DNA from: Diaphorobacter ruginosibacter
GTDB lineage: Bacteria > Pseudomonadota > Gammaproteobacteria > Burkholderiales > Burkholderiaceae_C
DNA length: 64,000 nucleotides
NCBI RefSeq assembly: GCF_014395975.1
Contig: NZ_CP060714.1
Coordinates: forward strand, 3,534,001 to 3,598,000
Direction of reading: 5' to 3'
Shown: piece by piece, positions 27,889 to 36,317 of the stretch
How the letters are laid out: each line of letters begins with the position of its first letter
Numbering within the stretch: the stretch's first letter is position 1
The notes under the pieces: model-generated
Told to the model about the DNA's origin: nothing
The model's database searches: none
The model's input: only the letters and a program-made list of their open reading frames with translations
Made by a program: the position numbers and the translations under genes

Positions 27889-28926
27889 ATGCCATTCAAC
27901 GCCACCTCAAGCGGCACCCCGCTCACCCGCGCCCTGCGCACCGGCATCGTGGCCGCAGCGCTCGCCGCGGCGGGTACGGCGGGCTTCGCTGCCGACCTGC
28001 CCGGCAAGGGCGTGAAGGTGCAGCCGCTCAAGAGCTCGATCGCAGAGGAAACCTTCCAGACGCTGCTGGTGATGAAGGGCCTCGAGAAGCTGGGCTACGA
28101 CGTGCAGCAGATCAAGGAAGTGGAGTACCCCACCGCCCACATCGCGCTTGCCAACGGCGACGCCACCTTCATGGCCGACCACTGGAATCCGCTGCATGCC
28201 GACTACTACAAGAATGCCGGCGGAGATGCGAAGCTGTATCGCAAGGGCATCTTCTCGGCCAACGCCGCGCAGGGCTACCTGATCGACAAGAAGACCGCCG
28301 ACGAACACAAGATCACCAACATCGGCCAGCTCAAGGACCCGAAGATCGCCGCACTGTTCGACGCCGATGGCGATGGCAAGGCCGATCTCACCGGCTGCAC
28401 TCCGGGCTGGGGCTGCGAGGCGATGATCGAGCACCAGCTCACCGCCTACAAGCTGCGCGACACCGTCACGCACAAGCAAGGCACGTACTCGGCCCTGATC
28501 GCCGACACCATCACGCGCTACAAGGCCGGCAAGCCCATCCTGTACTACACCTGGACGCCCTACTGGGTGAGCAACGTGCTCAAGCCCGGCAAGGACGTGG
28601 TGTGGCTCGAAGTGCCCTTCTCCGCCCTTCCCGGCGAGCAGTCGGGCACCGACACCAAGCTGGCCAATGGCAAGAACTACGGCTTCATCGCCAACCACCA
28701 GCAGATCGTCGCGAACCGCGCATGGGCCGAGAAGAACCCGGCCGCTGCCAAGTTCTTCGAGGTCGTCAAGCTGCCGGTGGGCGACATCAACGCACAGAAC
28801 TTCCTGATGAGCCAGGGCCAGAACTCCCAGGCCGACATCGAACGCCACACCAATGCCTGGATCGGCGCACACCAGAAGCTGTTCGACGGCTGGATCGATC
28901 AGGCCATGGCGGCAGCCAAGCCCTGA
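27889..28926 (+). CDS. proX: Glycine betaine/proline ABC transporter, substrate-binding protein (copy 1)
   Basis: Periplasmic binding protein of 345 residues with a Sec signal peptide (cleavage near GFAADLP). It has the ProX-type fold with WNPLHADYY, a GWGCE segment with a cysteine pair (C-T-P-G-W-G-C), YYTWTPYWV, and a C-terminal helix WIGAHQKLFDGWI. Aromatic residues in these stretches are typical of the betaine cation-pi cage. AAGGAG precedes the ATG. It pairs with proV and proW. Confidence 0.93.
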   Translation: MPFNATSSGTPLTRALRTGIVAAALAAAGTAGFAADLPGKGVKVQPLKSSIAEETFQTLLVMKGLEKLGYDVQQIKEVEYPTAHIALANGDATFMADHWNPLHADYYKNAGGDAKLYRKGIFSANAAQGYLIDKKTADEHKITNIGQLKDPKIAALFDADGDGKADLTGCTPGWGCEAMIEHQLTAYKLRDTVTHKQGTYSALIADTITRYKAGKPILYYTWTPYWVSNVLKPGKDVVWLEVPFSALPGEQSGTDTKLANGKNYGFIANHQQIVANRAWAEKNPAAAKFFEVVKLPVGDINAQNFLMSQGQNSQADIERHTNAWIGAHQKLFDGWIDQAMAAAKP

Positions 28927-28985
28927 CCTTCCTGTCTGCCTGCGGCCGGTACGGGAGCTCCTGGCCGCCGCAGAAAACATCCCCT

Positions 28986-29020
28986 CGCGCCGCGCCGGTG
29001 ATCCTCGCCGGCGCGGCGCG
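28986..29020 (+). other. GC-rich stem-loop between the two proX genes
   Basis: CGCGCCGCGCCGG (28986-28998) and CCGGCGCGGCGCG (29008-29020) are perfect inverted copies with a 9-base loop. No T-run follows. It could stabilise the proX transcript or reduce read-through into the second copy. Confidence 0.6.
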
Positions 29021-29097
29021 ACGCTTTGTGGCGGCGTCCTTCACCGCACTTCGCCGCCCTTTCACTCATCCAACGCTGACAAGGAGACTCCACCCGG

Positions 29098-30162
29098 ATG
29101 ACCAAGACAATGAACACATCCCGCAACCGACGCCAGATCCTCCAACGATTCCTGTGCGTGAGCGCCATCGCATTCGGGCTCGGCACGGCGACCGCCATGG
29201 CTGCCGCGTCCGACCTGCCGGGCACGGGCGTCACCGTCACGCCCGTGAAAAGCAACCTGGCCGAGGAAACCTTCCAGACGCTGCTGGTGATGCGGGCACT
29301 GGAGAAGCTCGGCTACACCGTCAAGCCCTATGAGGAACTGGAGTACCCGCTGGCCCATATCGCCGTGGCCAACGGAGATGCCACCTTCATGGCCAATCAC
29401 TGGAACCCGCATCATGCCGAGTTCTACAAGGCGGCCGGCGGCGACGCGAAGCTGTACCGCAAGGGCGTGTATGCGTCCGGCGCGGCGCAGGGCTACATGA
29501 TCGACAAGAAGACGGCCGACCGGTACGGCATCACCAGCATCGCGCAACTGGCCGACCCCAAGCTGGCAAAACTCTTCGACTCGGATGGCGACGGCAAGGC
29601 CAACCTCGTCGGCCCGAATGCCGGCTGGGGCGGCGAGGCCGTGGTCTGGCATCAGCTCGATGTGTTCAAGCTCAAGGACACAGTGAGCTACACGCAGGGC
29701 AACTATCCCGCACTGATTGCCGACACGCTCGCGCGCTTCAAGCAGGGCAAGCCCGTGCTGTATTACGCATGGACGCCGTTCTGGCTCAGCAACGTGCTGC
29801 GGCCCGGCCAGGAAGTCGTGTGGCTCGAGGTTCCGTTCTCGTCGATGCCCGGCGTGCAGGCAGGCACCGACACGCAGTTGCCTAACGGCAGGAACTACGG
29901 CTTCCCGCTCAACAACGAGTACATCGTGGCCAACAGGGCATGGGCCGGGAAGCACCCGGCCGCCGCGCACCTGTTCGCGAACATGAGCATCCCCATCAAC
30001 GACATCAGCACGCAGAACCGGCTGATGCACGACGGGCAGAACAAGGCCGCCGACGTGGAGCGCCATGTGGACGCCTGGATCAAGGCGCACCAGAGGACCT
30101 TCGACGGCTGGATCGCCGAGGCGACGGCCGCCGGCAACGCAGCGAAGGTCGCCACAAAGTGA
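29098..30162 (+). CDS. Glycine betaine/proline-type substrate-binding protein (copy 2)
   Basis: A 354-residue paralogue of the preceding ProX, alignable over its whole length (shared EETFQTLLVM, ANGDATFMA, WNP, GGDAKLYRKG, DGDGKA, LEVPFS). It differs in pocket segments: the cysteine-pair segment becomes NAGWGGE and YYTWTPYWV becomes YYAWTPFWL. A signal peptide with cleavage after AMAA is present. AAGGAG lies upstream of ATG 29098; an ATG at 29110 is also possible. It has no permease of its own, so probably widens substrate range of ProVW. Confidence 0.9.
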   Translation: MTKTMNTSRNRRQILQRFLCVSAIAFGLGTATAMAAASDLPGTGVTVTPVKSNLAEETFQTLLVMRALEKLGYTVKPYEELEYPLAHIAVANGDATFMANHWNPHHAEFYKAAGGDAKLYRKGVYASGAAQGYMIDKKTADRYGITSIAQLADPKLAKLFDSDGDGKANLVGPNAGWGGEAVVWHQLDVFKLKDTVSYTQGNYPALIADTLARFKQGKPVLYYAWTPFWLSNVLRPGQEVVWLEVPFSSMPGVQAGTDTQLPNGRNYGFPLNNEYIVANRAWAGKHPAAAHLFANMSIPINDISTQNRLMHDGQNKAADVERHVDAWIKAHQRTFDGWIAEATAAGNAAKVATK

Positions 30163-30323
30163 CCTCATTTGCTACGGGTTGCTAACAAATCACACAGAAA
30201 TGGCGAATTGAGCAGACAAATGGGCGAATGGCTCCCCGGCCGGCCCATTTTCTCCGGCCTCTTCCGTAGCGAGGCCTTAGCATGTGAAGCTGTTACCGCT
30301 TCCCACAGGATCTGGCCCCTCAC

Positions 30324-31838
30324 ATGCGCCGACTTTCGCTTCAGACCAAAGCCTTTATCGCCCTCACCATCCTGCTGGCGGTCATGATGGCCCTGTTCAT
30401 CGGCTTCTCGCGCCTGGGCCTGCAGCGCGGACTGGGCCCCTACGTGGCCGAGATCGAACTGGCGCGCATGGACTGGCTGGCCTACCGGCTGCAGAGCGTG
30501 TACCAGCAGAGTGGCAGCTGGAAGCCGATCAAGGACTATCCCGCACTGTGGCGCGCCATCCGCCGCCCACTCATGAACGTGCAGCCGGAGACGAACACAG
30601 GCGATACGCGCCCCGGCGGCAGTTCGCTCTTTCCGGGCGCAAAGAACCCCTTCATTCCGGACGACCCGGCATCCATGCCGCCCCCGCCGCCCACGGGCAG
30701 GCCATCGGACGGCCTGGCGCGGCGGCTCGGGCTGCTCGACGCCAAGGACGAACTCATCGCTGGCACGGCCCCCGTTCCCGGCCATGCCAAGACCACCCTC
30801 AAGGACAACGGCGGACGGGCCATCGGCTACCTGGTGATGAACCCGCCCGAGGGCCTCGAGCGGGAAGCGGACCGCGCGTTTCTCGGCAAGCAACTCGGCT
30901 TCGTGATCTGGACCGGGGCGGCCGGCCTGCTGCTCGCGCTGCTGCTGTCCGCCTGGATCGCCAGCCGCTGGCTGCGCCCCATCGGCGCGCTGGTGGACGG
31001 TGCGCGCAACCTCGCAGCCGGGCACCTGCAGACCCGCGTTCCGGAACAGGGCGACAGCGAGGAGTTCTCGCGCCTGATCCATACCTTCAACGACATGGCG
31101 CAGCAGCTCGACAACATGGAGACCACGCGCCGCCAATGGATCGGCGACATGGCCCATGAGCTGCGCACGCCGCTGGCCGCGATGCGCGCCGAAATAGAAG
31201 CCGTGCAGGACGGCATTCGCCAGTTCGACGACCAGACCGCAGCCCGCCTGCACCGCCAGCTCATGCGACTGATCCAGCTGGTGGGCGACCTGCGCGAGAG
31301 CGTCGACTCCACCAGCATCGTGCCGGCCCCCATGGAGTCCATGCAACCGATCTCGCAATTGAACGAAGCAGTGACCGCCCTGCAGACCCGCTTCGATCAG
31401 GCAGGCGTGGAAGTGCGCGTGAAGCTGCCGCAGGAGTGGAGCCATGCCGGCACGTCGCCGCGCATCCGCGGCAACGCTCAGCAGTTGCAGCGCGTGTTCC
31501 TCAACCTGCTGGAAAACAGCCTGCGCTATACCGACCGTGGCGGCCACCTGCAGATCACCGCCAACGCCACGCGGGAGCGTGCGGGCGAGCAGCACCTTCA
31601 GATCCTGTTCGACGACACCAAGCCCGGCGTCACGCCCCAGGAACTGCCCCACCTCTTCGAGCGGCTGTACCGCACGGAGTCTTCGCGCCGCAGGGCATCG
31701 GGCGACCTGGGCGGCTCGGGCCTGGGCCTTGCGATCTGCCGCTCCATTGTGCAGGCGCACGGCGGCAAGATCGAGGCCGATCACTCACCCCTGGGAGGAC
31801 TGCGCATCACGCTAGCGCTGCCATTGCTGGAGAAATGA
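30324..31838 (+). CDS. baeS: BaeS-type sensor histidine kinase
   Basis: Inner-membrane kinase of 504 residues: helix 1 (about 10-30), a periplasmic loop of 160 residues with a Pro-rich run (PPPPP near 119-123), helix 2 (about 195-213), a HAMP domain, the phospho-acceptor H278 in DMAHELRTPL, the N box NLLENSLRYTD and the BaeS-like catalytic segments FDDTKPGVTPQELPHLFERLYR and GLGLAICRSIV. It lies 4 bases before the response-regulator gene. BaeSR systems respond to envelope stress and control efflux; the stimulus here is unknown. Confidence 0.88.
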   Translation: MRRLSLQTKAFIALTILLAVMMALFIGFSRLGLQRGLGPYVAEIELARMDWLAYRLQSVYQQSGSWKPIKDYPALWRAIRRPLMNVQPETNTGDTRPGGSSLFPGAKNPFIPDDPASMPPPPPTGRPSDGLARRLGLLDAKDELIAGTAPVPGHAKTTLKDNGGRAIGYLVMNPPEGLEREADRAFLGKQLGFVIWTGAAGLLLALLLSAWIASRWLRPIGALVDGARNLAAGHLQTRVPEQGDSEEFSRLIHTFNDMAQQLDNMETTRRQWIGDMAHELRTPLAAMRAEIEAVQDGIRQFDDQTAARLHRQLMRLIQLVGDLRESVDSTSIVPAPMESMQPISQLNEAVTALQTRFDQAGVEVRVKLPQEWSHAGTSPRIRGNAQQLQRVFLNLLENSLRYTDRGGHLQITANATRERAGEQHLQILFDDTKPGVTPQELPHLFERLYRTESSRRRASGDLGGSGLGLAICRSIVQAHGGKIEADHSPLGGLRITLALPLLEK

Positions 31839-31842
31839 CACC

Positions 31843-32580
31843 ATGAACAACAACCAGAGAATTCTCATCGTCGAGGACGAGGTCGACATCGGCAACGTGT
31901 TGCTCGACTACCTGCGGCACGCGGGCTACCAACCCGAGCATGTAGGCGACGGACAGGCGGCTCTCGACCGCCTGCTGGGCCCGAACCCGCCCGACCTCGC
32001 GGTGCTGGACGTGATGCTGCCGGGCATCGACGGACTGGAAGTGCTGCGCCAGACGCGGCGCGTGGGCGACATCCCCGTCATCCTCGTCACCGCCCGTGTC
32101 GAGGAGGTCGATCGCCTCATCGGCCTGGAACTGGGTGCGGACGACTACATCTGCAAGCCCTTCTCGCCGCGCGAAGTGGTGGCTCGAGTCAAGACCGTGC
32201 TGCGCCGCCGGGGGCCCGGCGCGTCGAATGCGCCCGTGGACACGGGCGAGCTGCAACTCGACGACAACCTCTCGCAGGTCACTCTCTATGGCAAGCCCGT
32301 GCCGCTGACCCACCGCGAGTACCGCCTGCTGCAGACGCTGATCCAGCACCGCGACCGCATCCTGTCGCGCGCCCAGATCCTGGAAATGGCCTACGACGAG
32401 GACACCCAGGATCTCAACGAGCGCTCGGTGGACAGCCACATCAAGAACCTGCGCAAGAAGCTGCGCACCGCCGATCGCAGCGGCCACGACTGGATTCGCT
32501 CCGTCTACGGCGTGGGGTTCGCTTTCGAGCCCCCCGGCAAGGACGGCTTCACGCTGATCTCGAACCGCGAGCCGCTGTGA
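31843..32580 (+). CDS. baeR: BaeR-type OmpR-family response regulator
   Basis: DNA-binding response regulator of 245 residues. The receiver domain has the acidic pair E11/D12, the phospho-acceptor D56 in LDVMLPG, and the CKPFSP lysine. The region VTARVEEVDRLIGLELGADDYICKPFSPREVVARVKT is strikingly like E. coli BaeR. The C terminus is a winged helix ending RSVYGVGFAFE. Cotranscribed with the kinase gene. Confidence 0.9.
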   Translation: MNNNQRILIVEDEVDIGNVLLDYLRHAGYQPEHVGDGQAALDRLLGPNPPDLAVLDVMLPGIDGLEVLRQTRRVGDIPVILVTARVEEVDRLIGLELGADDYICKPFSPREVVARVKTVLRRRGPGASNAPVDTGELQLDDNLSQVTLYGKPVPLTHREYRLLQTLIQHRDRILSRAQILEMAYDEDTQDLNERSVDSHIKNLRKKLRTADRSGHDWIRSVYGVGFAFEPPGKDGFTLISNREPL

Positions 32581-32610
32581 TCCAAGGGGGCGCATTCGCC
32601 CCCTGGATGC

Positions 32611-34005
32611 TTACAGGTTACCGACCATGCGGCCCGGCACCACCCATTGGTCGAACTGCTCGCCGGTCACATGGCCGCTTGCCACCGCGGCATCGCGCAG
32701 GCTCGTGCCTTCCTTGTGGGCCTTCTTGGCGATGTAGGCCGCCTTGTCGTAGCCGATGTGCGTGTTCAACGCCGTCACCAGCATGAGCGAGCGGTCCACC
32801 AATTCGGCGATGCGTTCGCGGTTGGGCTCGATACCGACGGCGCAGTGCTCGTCGAAGCTCACCATGCCATCGGCCAGAAGGCGCACGCTCTGCAGGAAGT
32901 TGTGCGCCACGAGCGGACGGAACACGTTGAGCTCGAAGTTGCCCGAGGCACCACCGAAGTTGATGGCCACATCGTTGCCGAAGACCTGAGCGCACAGCAT
33001 GGTCATGGCTTCGCACTGCGTGGGGTTGACCTTGCCGGGCATGATGGACGAGCCGGGCTCGTTCTCCGGAATCGAGATCTCGCCCAGGCCGCTGCGCGGG
33101 CCGCTGGCGAGCCAGCGCACGTCGTTGGCGATCTTCATGAGGCTGGCGGCCAGCGTCTTGAGCGCCCCATGCGCATGCACCATGCCGTCGCAGCTTGCCA
33201 GCGATTCGAACTTGTTGGGCGAGGTGATGAACGGGTAGCCGGTGATCCTCGCCAGCTCCGCCGCCACGCCTTCCGCATAGCCCTTGGGAGCATTCAGGCC
33301 CGTGCCCACGGCCGTGCCGCCGAGCGCGAGTTCATACAGGTGCGGCAGCGCGGCCCGGATGTGCTTCTCGCCATGTTCCAGTTGCGCGACCCAGCCCGAG
33401 ATCTCCTGTCCCAGCGTGAGCGGCGTGGCATCCTGCAGATGGGTTCGGCCGATCTTCACGATGTCGGCGAAGGCCTCGCTCTTGGCCTTGAGCGTACGGT
33501 GCAGGCGCGCAATGGCAGGCAGCAGGTGCGACTCGAGCGCCGTCACCGCGGCCACATGCATGGCCGTGGGATAGACGTCGTTGCTCGACTGGCTCTTGTT
33601 CACGTCGTCGTTGGGGTGCACCAGGCGCGACTCGCCGCGCTCGCCGCCGAGCAGCTCGCTCGCGCGGTTGGCCAGCACCTCGTTGACGTTCATGTTGGTC
33701 TGCGTGCCCGAGCCGGTCTGCCAGACCACCAGCGGGAATTCGCCCGGATGCTTGCCCGCAAGCACTTCCTGCGCGGCCGCGACGATGGCCTTCGATTTCT
33801 TTTCATCGAGCAGGCCGAGCTGCTGATTGACTGCGGCGGACGCCATCTTCACCTGCGCCAGCGCGAGAATGATCTCGCGCGGCTGATGCTCGCCACTGAT
33901 GTTGAAATTCTGGATCGAGCGCTGCGTCTGCGCGCCCCACAGCTTGTCTGCGGGAACATCGATGGGGCCGAATGTGTCTTTCTCCTGCCGAACAGCAGTC
34001 GTCAT
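32611..34005 (-). CDS. fumC: Fumarate hydratase class II
   Basis: Iron-independent TCA-cycle enzyme interconverting fumarate and malate, 464 residues. H189 (GRTHLQDATPL) and S320 in the flexible loop signature GSSIMPGKVNP are the catalytic pair. AAGGAG precedes the ATG at 34003-34005; the upstream extension is discarded. It is convergent with baeR and stands alone. A class I fumarase lies 2.3 kb away on the other strand. Confidence 0.96.
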   Translation of the reverse strand: MTTAVRQEKDTFGPIDVPADKLWGAQTQRSIQNFNISGEHQPREIILALAQVKMASAAVNQQLGLLDEKKSKAIVAAAQEVLAGKHPGEFPLVVWQTGSGTQTNMNVNEVLANRASELLGGERGESRLVHPNDDVNKSQSSNDVYPTAMHVAAVTALESHLLPAIARLHRTLKAKSEAFADIVKIGRTHLQDATPLTLGQEISGWVAQLEHGEKHIRAALPHLYELALGGTAVGTGLNAPKGYAEGVAAELARITGYPFITSPNKFESLASCDGMVHAHGALKTLAASLMKIANDVRWLASGPRSGLGEISIPENEPGSSIMPGKVNPTQCEAMTMLCAQVFGNDVAINFGGASGNFELNVFRPLVAHNFLQSVRLLADGMVSFDEHCAVGIEPNRERIAELVDRSLMLVTALNTHIGYDKAAYIAKKAHKEGTSLRDAAVASGHVTGEQFDQWVVPGRMVGNL

Positions 34006-34407
34006 GCGAAAACTCCTTGAATGTGAGCACATACAAAGGCGGCACACGTGGCTCGCGGGGCATGGCGCAATCGGCATGCCGGGACCATTGGCTGGTGCAT
34101 TCCGCCGGAAAATCGAAAAGGAAATGCCGCGCATCGCCAGCGCGGCTGCGGCAAATCGTCTCCATGCTAGCCGAGGGCACAGAGACCATGATGGCGCGAC
34201 AGGCAAGGCACTGGGCCCGGGCCCGCAGCTCTTCGGGATGCACCGGAGATGCCATGGCTGAAATCTATCGTTACGATTTCCACCGCCTCAACCGCTCGCA
34301 TGCAACGCAAGCCCGAAATAATGGCCCGGTCGCACATCAGGCAGACACAGGAAGGAGGGGAACGCGTCGGCGACCGCTCCTGCCATCACCATCAGGAGAG
34401 AATGAAT
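34006..34407. other. Gap between fumC and the DUF3617 gene; no supported gene
   Basis: About 400 bases containing the divergent promoters. Open frames extend through it but without ribosome binding sites or recognisable protein features. No clear promoter pair or RNA structure was picked out. Confidence 0.45.
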
Positions 34408-34941
34408 ATGCGCAGCTTCAACCGTCCCCTTGCCTTGCACGCCACCCTCGCAGGCATCGTGATGCTCACGGCCTCGTTCGGTGCCTCCGCGCTGGAGTAC
34501 CCCACCCGCAAGGCCGGACTGTGGCAGATCACCACCAACGGCACCACCGGAACGACCAAGAACCCCGAACAGGTGATGCAGCAGTGCGTCGATACCGCCA
34601 GCGACAAGACGCTGCAGCAGATGGGCGCGGGCATGGCGGCCGGCATGAAATGCGACAAGAACGACAGCACCAAGGAAGGCAACAAGTACGTCGGCCATTC
34701 CATCTGCCAGATGGGACCATCCAAGCTCGAGTCCAAGAGCGTGATATCGGGCGACTTCGAGAAGGAATACACCATGACCTCCGACTCGACCTTCAACCCG
34801 CCGATGGCCGGCATTTCGAGCAGCAAGACGACCATGGTCGCCAAGTGGCTCGGCCCCTGCAAGTCCGACCAGAAGCCGGGCGACGTGATCGTCAACGGCC
34901 AGAAGATGAATCTGCTGAACATGGGTGCCGGCAAGAAGTAA
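34408..34941 (+). CDS. DUF3617-type exported protein
   Basis: Secreted protein of 177 residues with a signal peptide (cleavage after SASA/FGASA) and the family opening EYPTRKAGLWQITTN. Four cysteines follow (QQCVD, MKCDKN, ICQMG, GPCKSD), probably forming two disulfides in the periplasm. The ATG at 34408 lies 8 bases after AGGAGA; an ATG 6 bases upstream is too close to that site. Function unknown. Ends at a clear terminator. Confidence 0.75.
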   Translation: MRSFNRPLALHATLAGIVMLTASFGASALEYPTRKAGLWQITTNGTTGTTKNPEQVMQQCVDTASDKTLQQMGAGMAAGMKCDKNDSTKEGNKYVGHSICQMGPSKLESKSVISGDFEKEYTMTSDSTFNPPMAGISSSKTTMVAKWLGPCKSDQKPGDVIVNGQKMNLLNMGAGKK

Positions 34942-34962
34942 TACGCCGCAGCAGCGTCTCTG

Positions 34963-34986
34963 GGGGCACCTTCGGGTGCCCTTTTC
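34963..34986 (+). terminator. Intrinsic terminator after the DUF3617 gene
   Basis: GGGCACC, a TTCG tetraloop and GGTGCCC are followed by TTTT, 20 bases downstream of the stop codon. Confidence 0.85.
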
Positions 34987-35314
34987 ATTGTTCATTCCCT
35001 CAACAAAAACAGCCGTGACGTCCGAAGCAAGAGGGTTGTGCGATCCATCATCCACCTTCAGAGTACTGCTGCACGCACAAGAATACACGCTGTCAAGCCA
35101 AGGCGGGGATGGCACTGACGGCGAACAAGACCGTGCCGATGTTCATGCGCTACGTTCATACCGAAGACAAGCCGGTTCGGTTCGCAAAGCAGCCGAGCTC
35201 GTGGCCAGCCGGCGCAAGGTGATCACCAGGGCACGGCGGCAGCACAGGCGCTGGCGTGAAGACGAAGTCAAACAGGCCAATTTGCTCTTTATTCGTCAAT
35301 AAACGAAAATAACC
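34987..35314. other. Gap upstream of the toxin gene; no supported gene
   Basis: About 330 bases. The last 30 before the toxin start are AT-rich with an imperfect inverted repeat (TTTATTCGT and ACGAAAATAA, 35289-35312), plausible as the autoregulated promoter/operator of the toxin-antitoxin unit. A 37-codon frame at 35109 has no recognisable features. Confidence 0.4.
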
Positions 35315-35659
35315 ATGTACCGCATTGAGCACTACCTGACGGCCGAAGGGCAGAAGGATCTCTACATTGACTGGCTGCAGCGCTTGCGGGACATGCAGGC
35401 CAAGGTGGCGGTCATTAGGCGCGTAGCCCGTCTTGAGCAAGGCAACTTTGGCGACCACAAGTTCTGCCGCGATGGCGTGTGGGAGCTGCGCATCGACGTG
35501 GGGCCGGGCTACCGCGTGTATTACGGTCAGGCGGGCCAGCGCTTGGTGCTGCTGCTGTGCGGCGGCGACAAGCGCTCACAAGAGGCGGACATCCACCGTG
35601 CGGTGGGCTACTGGCAGGATTGGCAACGGAGATTGGACGATGAAAAGCAGATCCCATGA
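35315..35659 (+). CDS. RelE/HigB-type toxin (addiction module killer protein)
   Basis: A 114-residue protein of the RelE/ParE superfamily, of the phage Gp49-like/TIGR02683 killer type. It has the core WLQRLRDMQAKVAVIRRVARLEQGNFGDHKFCRDGVWELRIDVGPGYRVYY in pieces recognisable as the family strands, ending with LLLCGGDKRSQEADIHRAVGYWQDW. Members are usually ribosome-dependent mRNA interferases. It overlaps the following antitoxin by 20 bases in another frame, the toxin-first order usual for this family. Confidence 0.88.
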   Translation: MYRIEHYLTAEGQKDLYIDWLQRLRDMQAKVAVIRRVARLEQGNFGDHKFCRDGVWELRIDVGPGYRVYYGQAGQRLVLLLCGGDKRSQEADIHRAVGYWQDWQRRLDDEKQIP

Positions 35660-35987
35660 CGACGCGATGGCCGAGCTGTATCGCAACGACCCGGCGTTGG
35701 CGCTGGAGGTCATCAACGTCATTCTGGCCGATGGCGACCAGGCCGAGTTACTGGTTGTGCTGCGCCAGATGGCGCAGGCGTTCGGCGGCATGCAAGCGGT
35801 GGCCGAGCAGGCACACCTGAATCCAACGCAGCTCTACCGTACTCTCTCGCCCAAGGGCAATCCAGCCTTGAACAGCCTGACGGCCATTCTCAAGGCCATG
35901 GGGATGCGGCTGGCGGTGCAGCCGCTGGCTTCACCAACTGCCCGCAGGAGAGCTGAAGATCGGTGTCCTGTTGGAGGTACGTTGTGA
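35640..35987 (+). CDS. HTH antitoxin of the addiction module (HigA-like)
   Basis: A 115-residue helix-turn-helix protein of the addiction module antidote type (TIGR02684): ALEVINVILADGD, then FGGMQAVAEQAHLNPTQLYRTLSPKGNPALNSLTAILKAMGMRLAV. It would neutralise the upstream toxin and repress the promoter. The last 20 residues after LAVQPL are Arg-rich and unlike the usual short ending, suggesting that the 3' end was altered. Its stop overlaps the next open frame as GTGA. Confidence 0.85.
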   Translation: MKSRSHDDAMAELYRNDPALALEVINVILADGDQAELLVVLRQMAQAFGGMQAVAEQAHLNPTQLYRTLSPKGNPALNSLTAILKAMGMRLAVQPLASPTARRRAEDRCPVGGTL

Positions 35988-36142
35988 CGACAAACAAGCT
36001 CATTGAATCGCTGCATGGCGATCCGGCCACGCTGCACGACGCAGGCGCCATCGACAAGGTGACGATGGGCGAGTTCGATGCCATCTGTCTCCGCCTGTAC
36101 GTGGATTCAGTGCGGAGCAAGGGCCTGCAAGCCATTCTTTGA
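35984..36142 (+). pseudogene. Internally deleted remnant of a second HigA-like antitoxin
   Basis: A 52-codon frame from GTG 35984. The first 36 residues resemble the N terminus of XRE-type antitoxins (LHDAGAIDKVTMGEFDAICL) and the last nine the C terminus of the same family (SKGLQAIL), but the central helix-turn-helix of about 50 residues is missing. A deletion in frame is the simplest reading. It follows directly on the preceding antitoxin. Family resemblance is from memory of such proteins and should be checked. Confidence 0.5.
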
Positions 36143-36317
36143 TCCTCACCGGTTACCGCAGCGGTACAGCGCTCCGCGCATTCCACGATACGGTATCAAT
36201 CCAAGTCATATAGAAGACTTCTCGGGTTTTCCCTGCACAAGAATTCAGCCAGGGCCGATAATTGGCAGGTTTTCCCCGCGCCACCAGAGCGCCCCCACAA
36301 CCCCGAGAAGCTTCACG

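Noticed and set aside
30163..30323. Possible small RNA between proX copy 2 and baeS
   Set aside because: Only weak local pairings and no promoter-terminator pair are visible.
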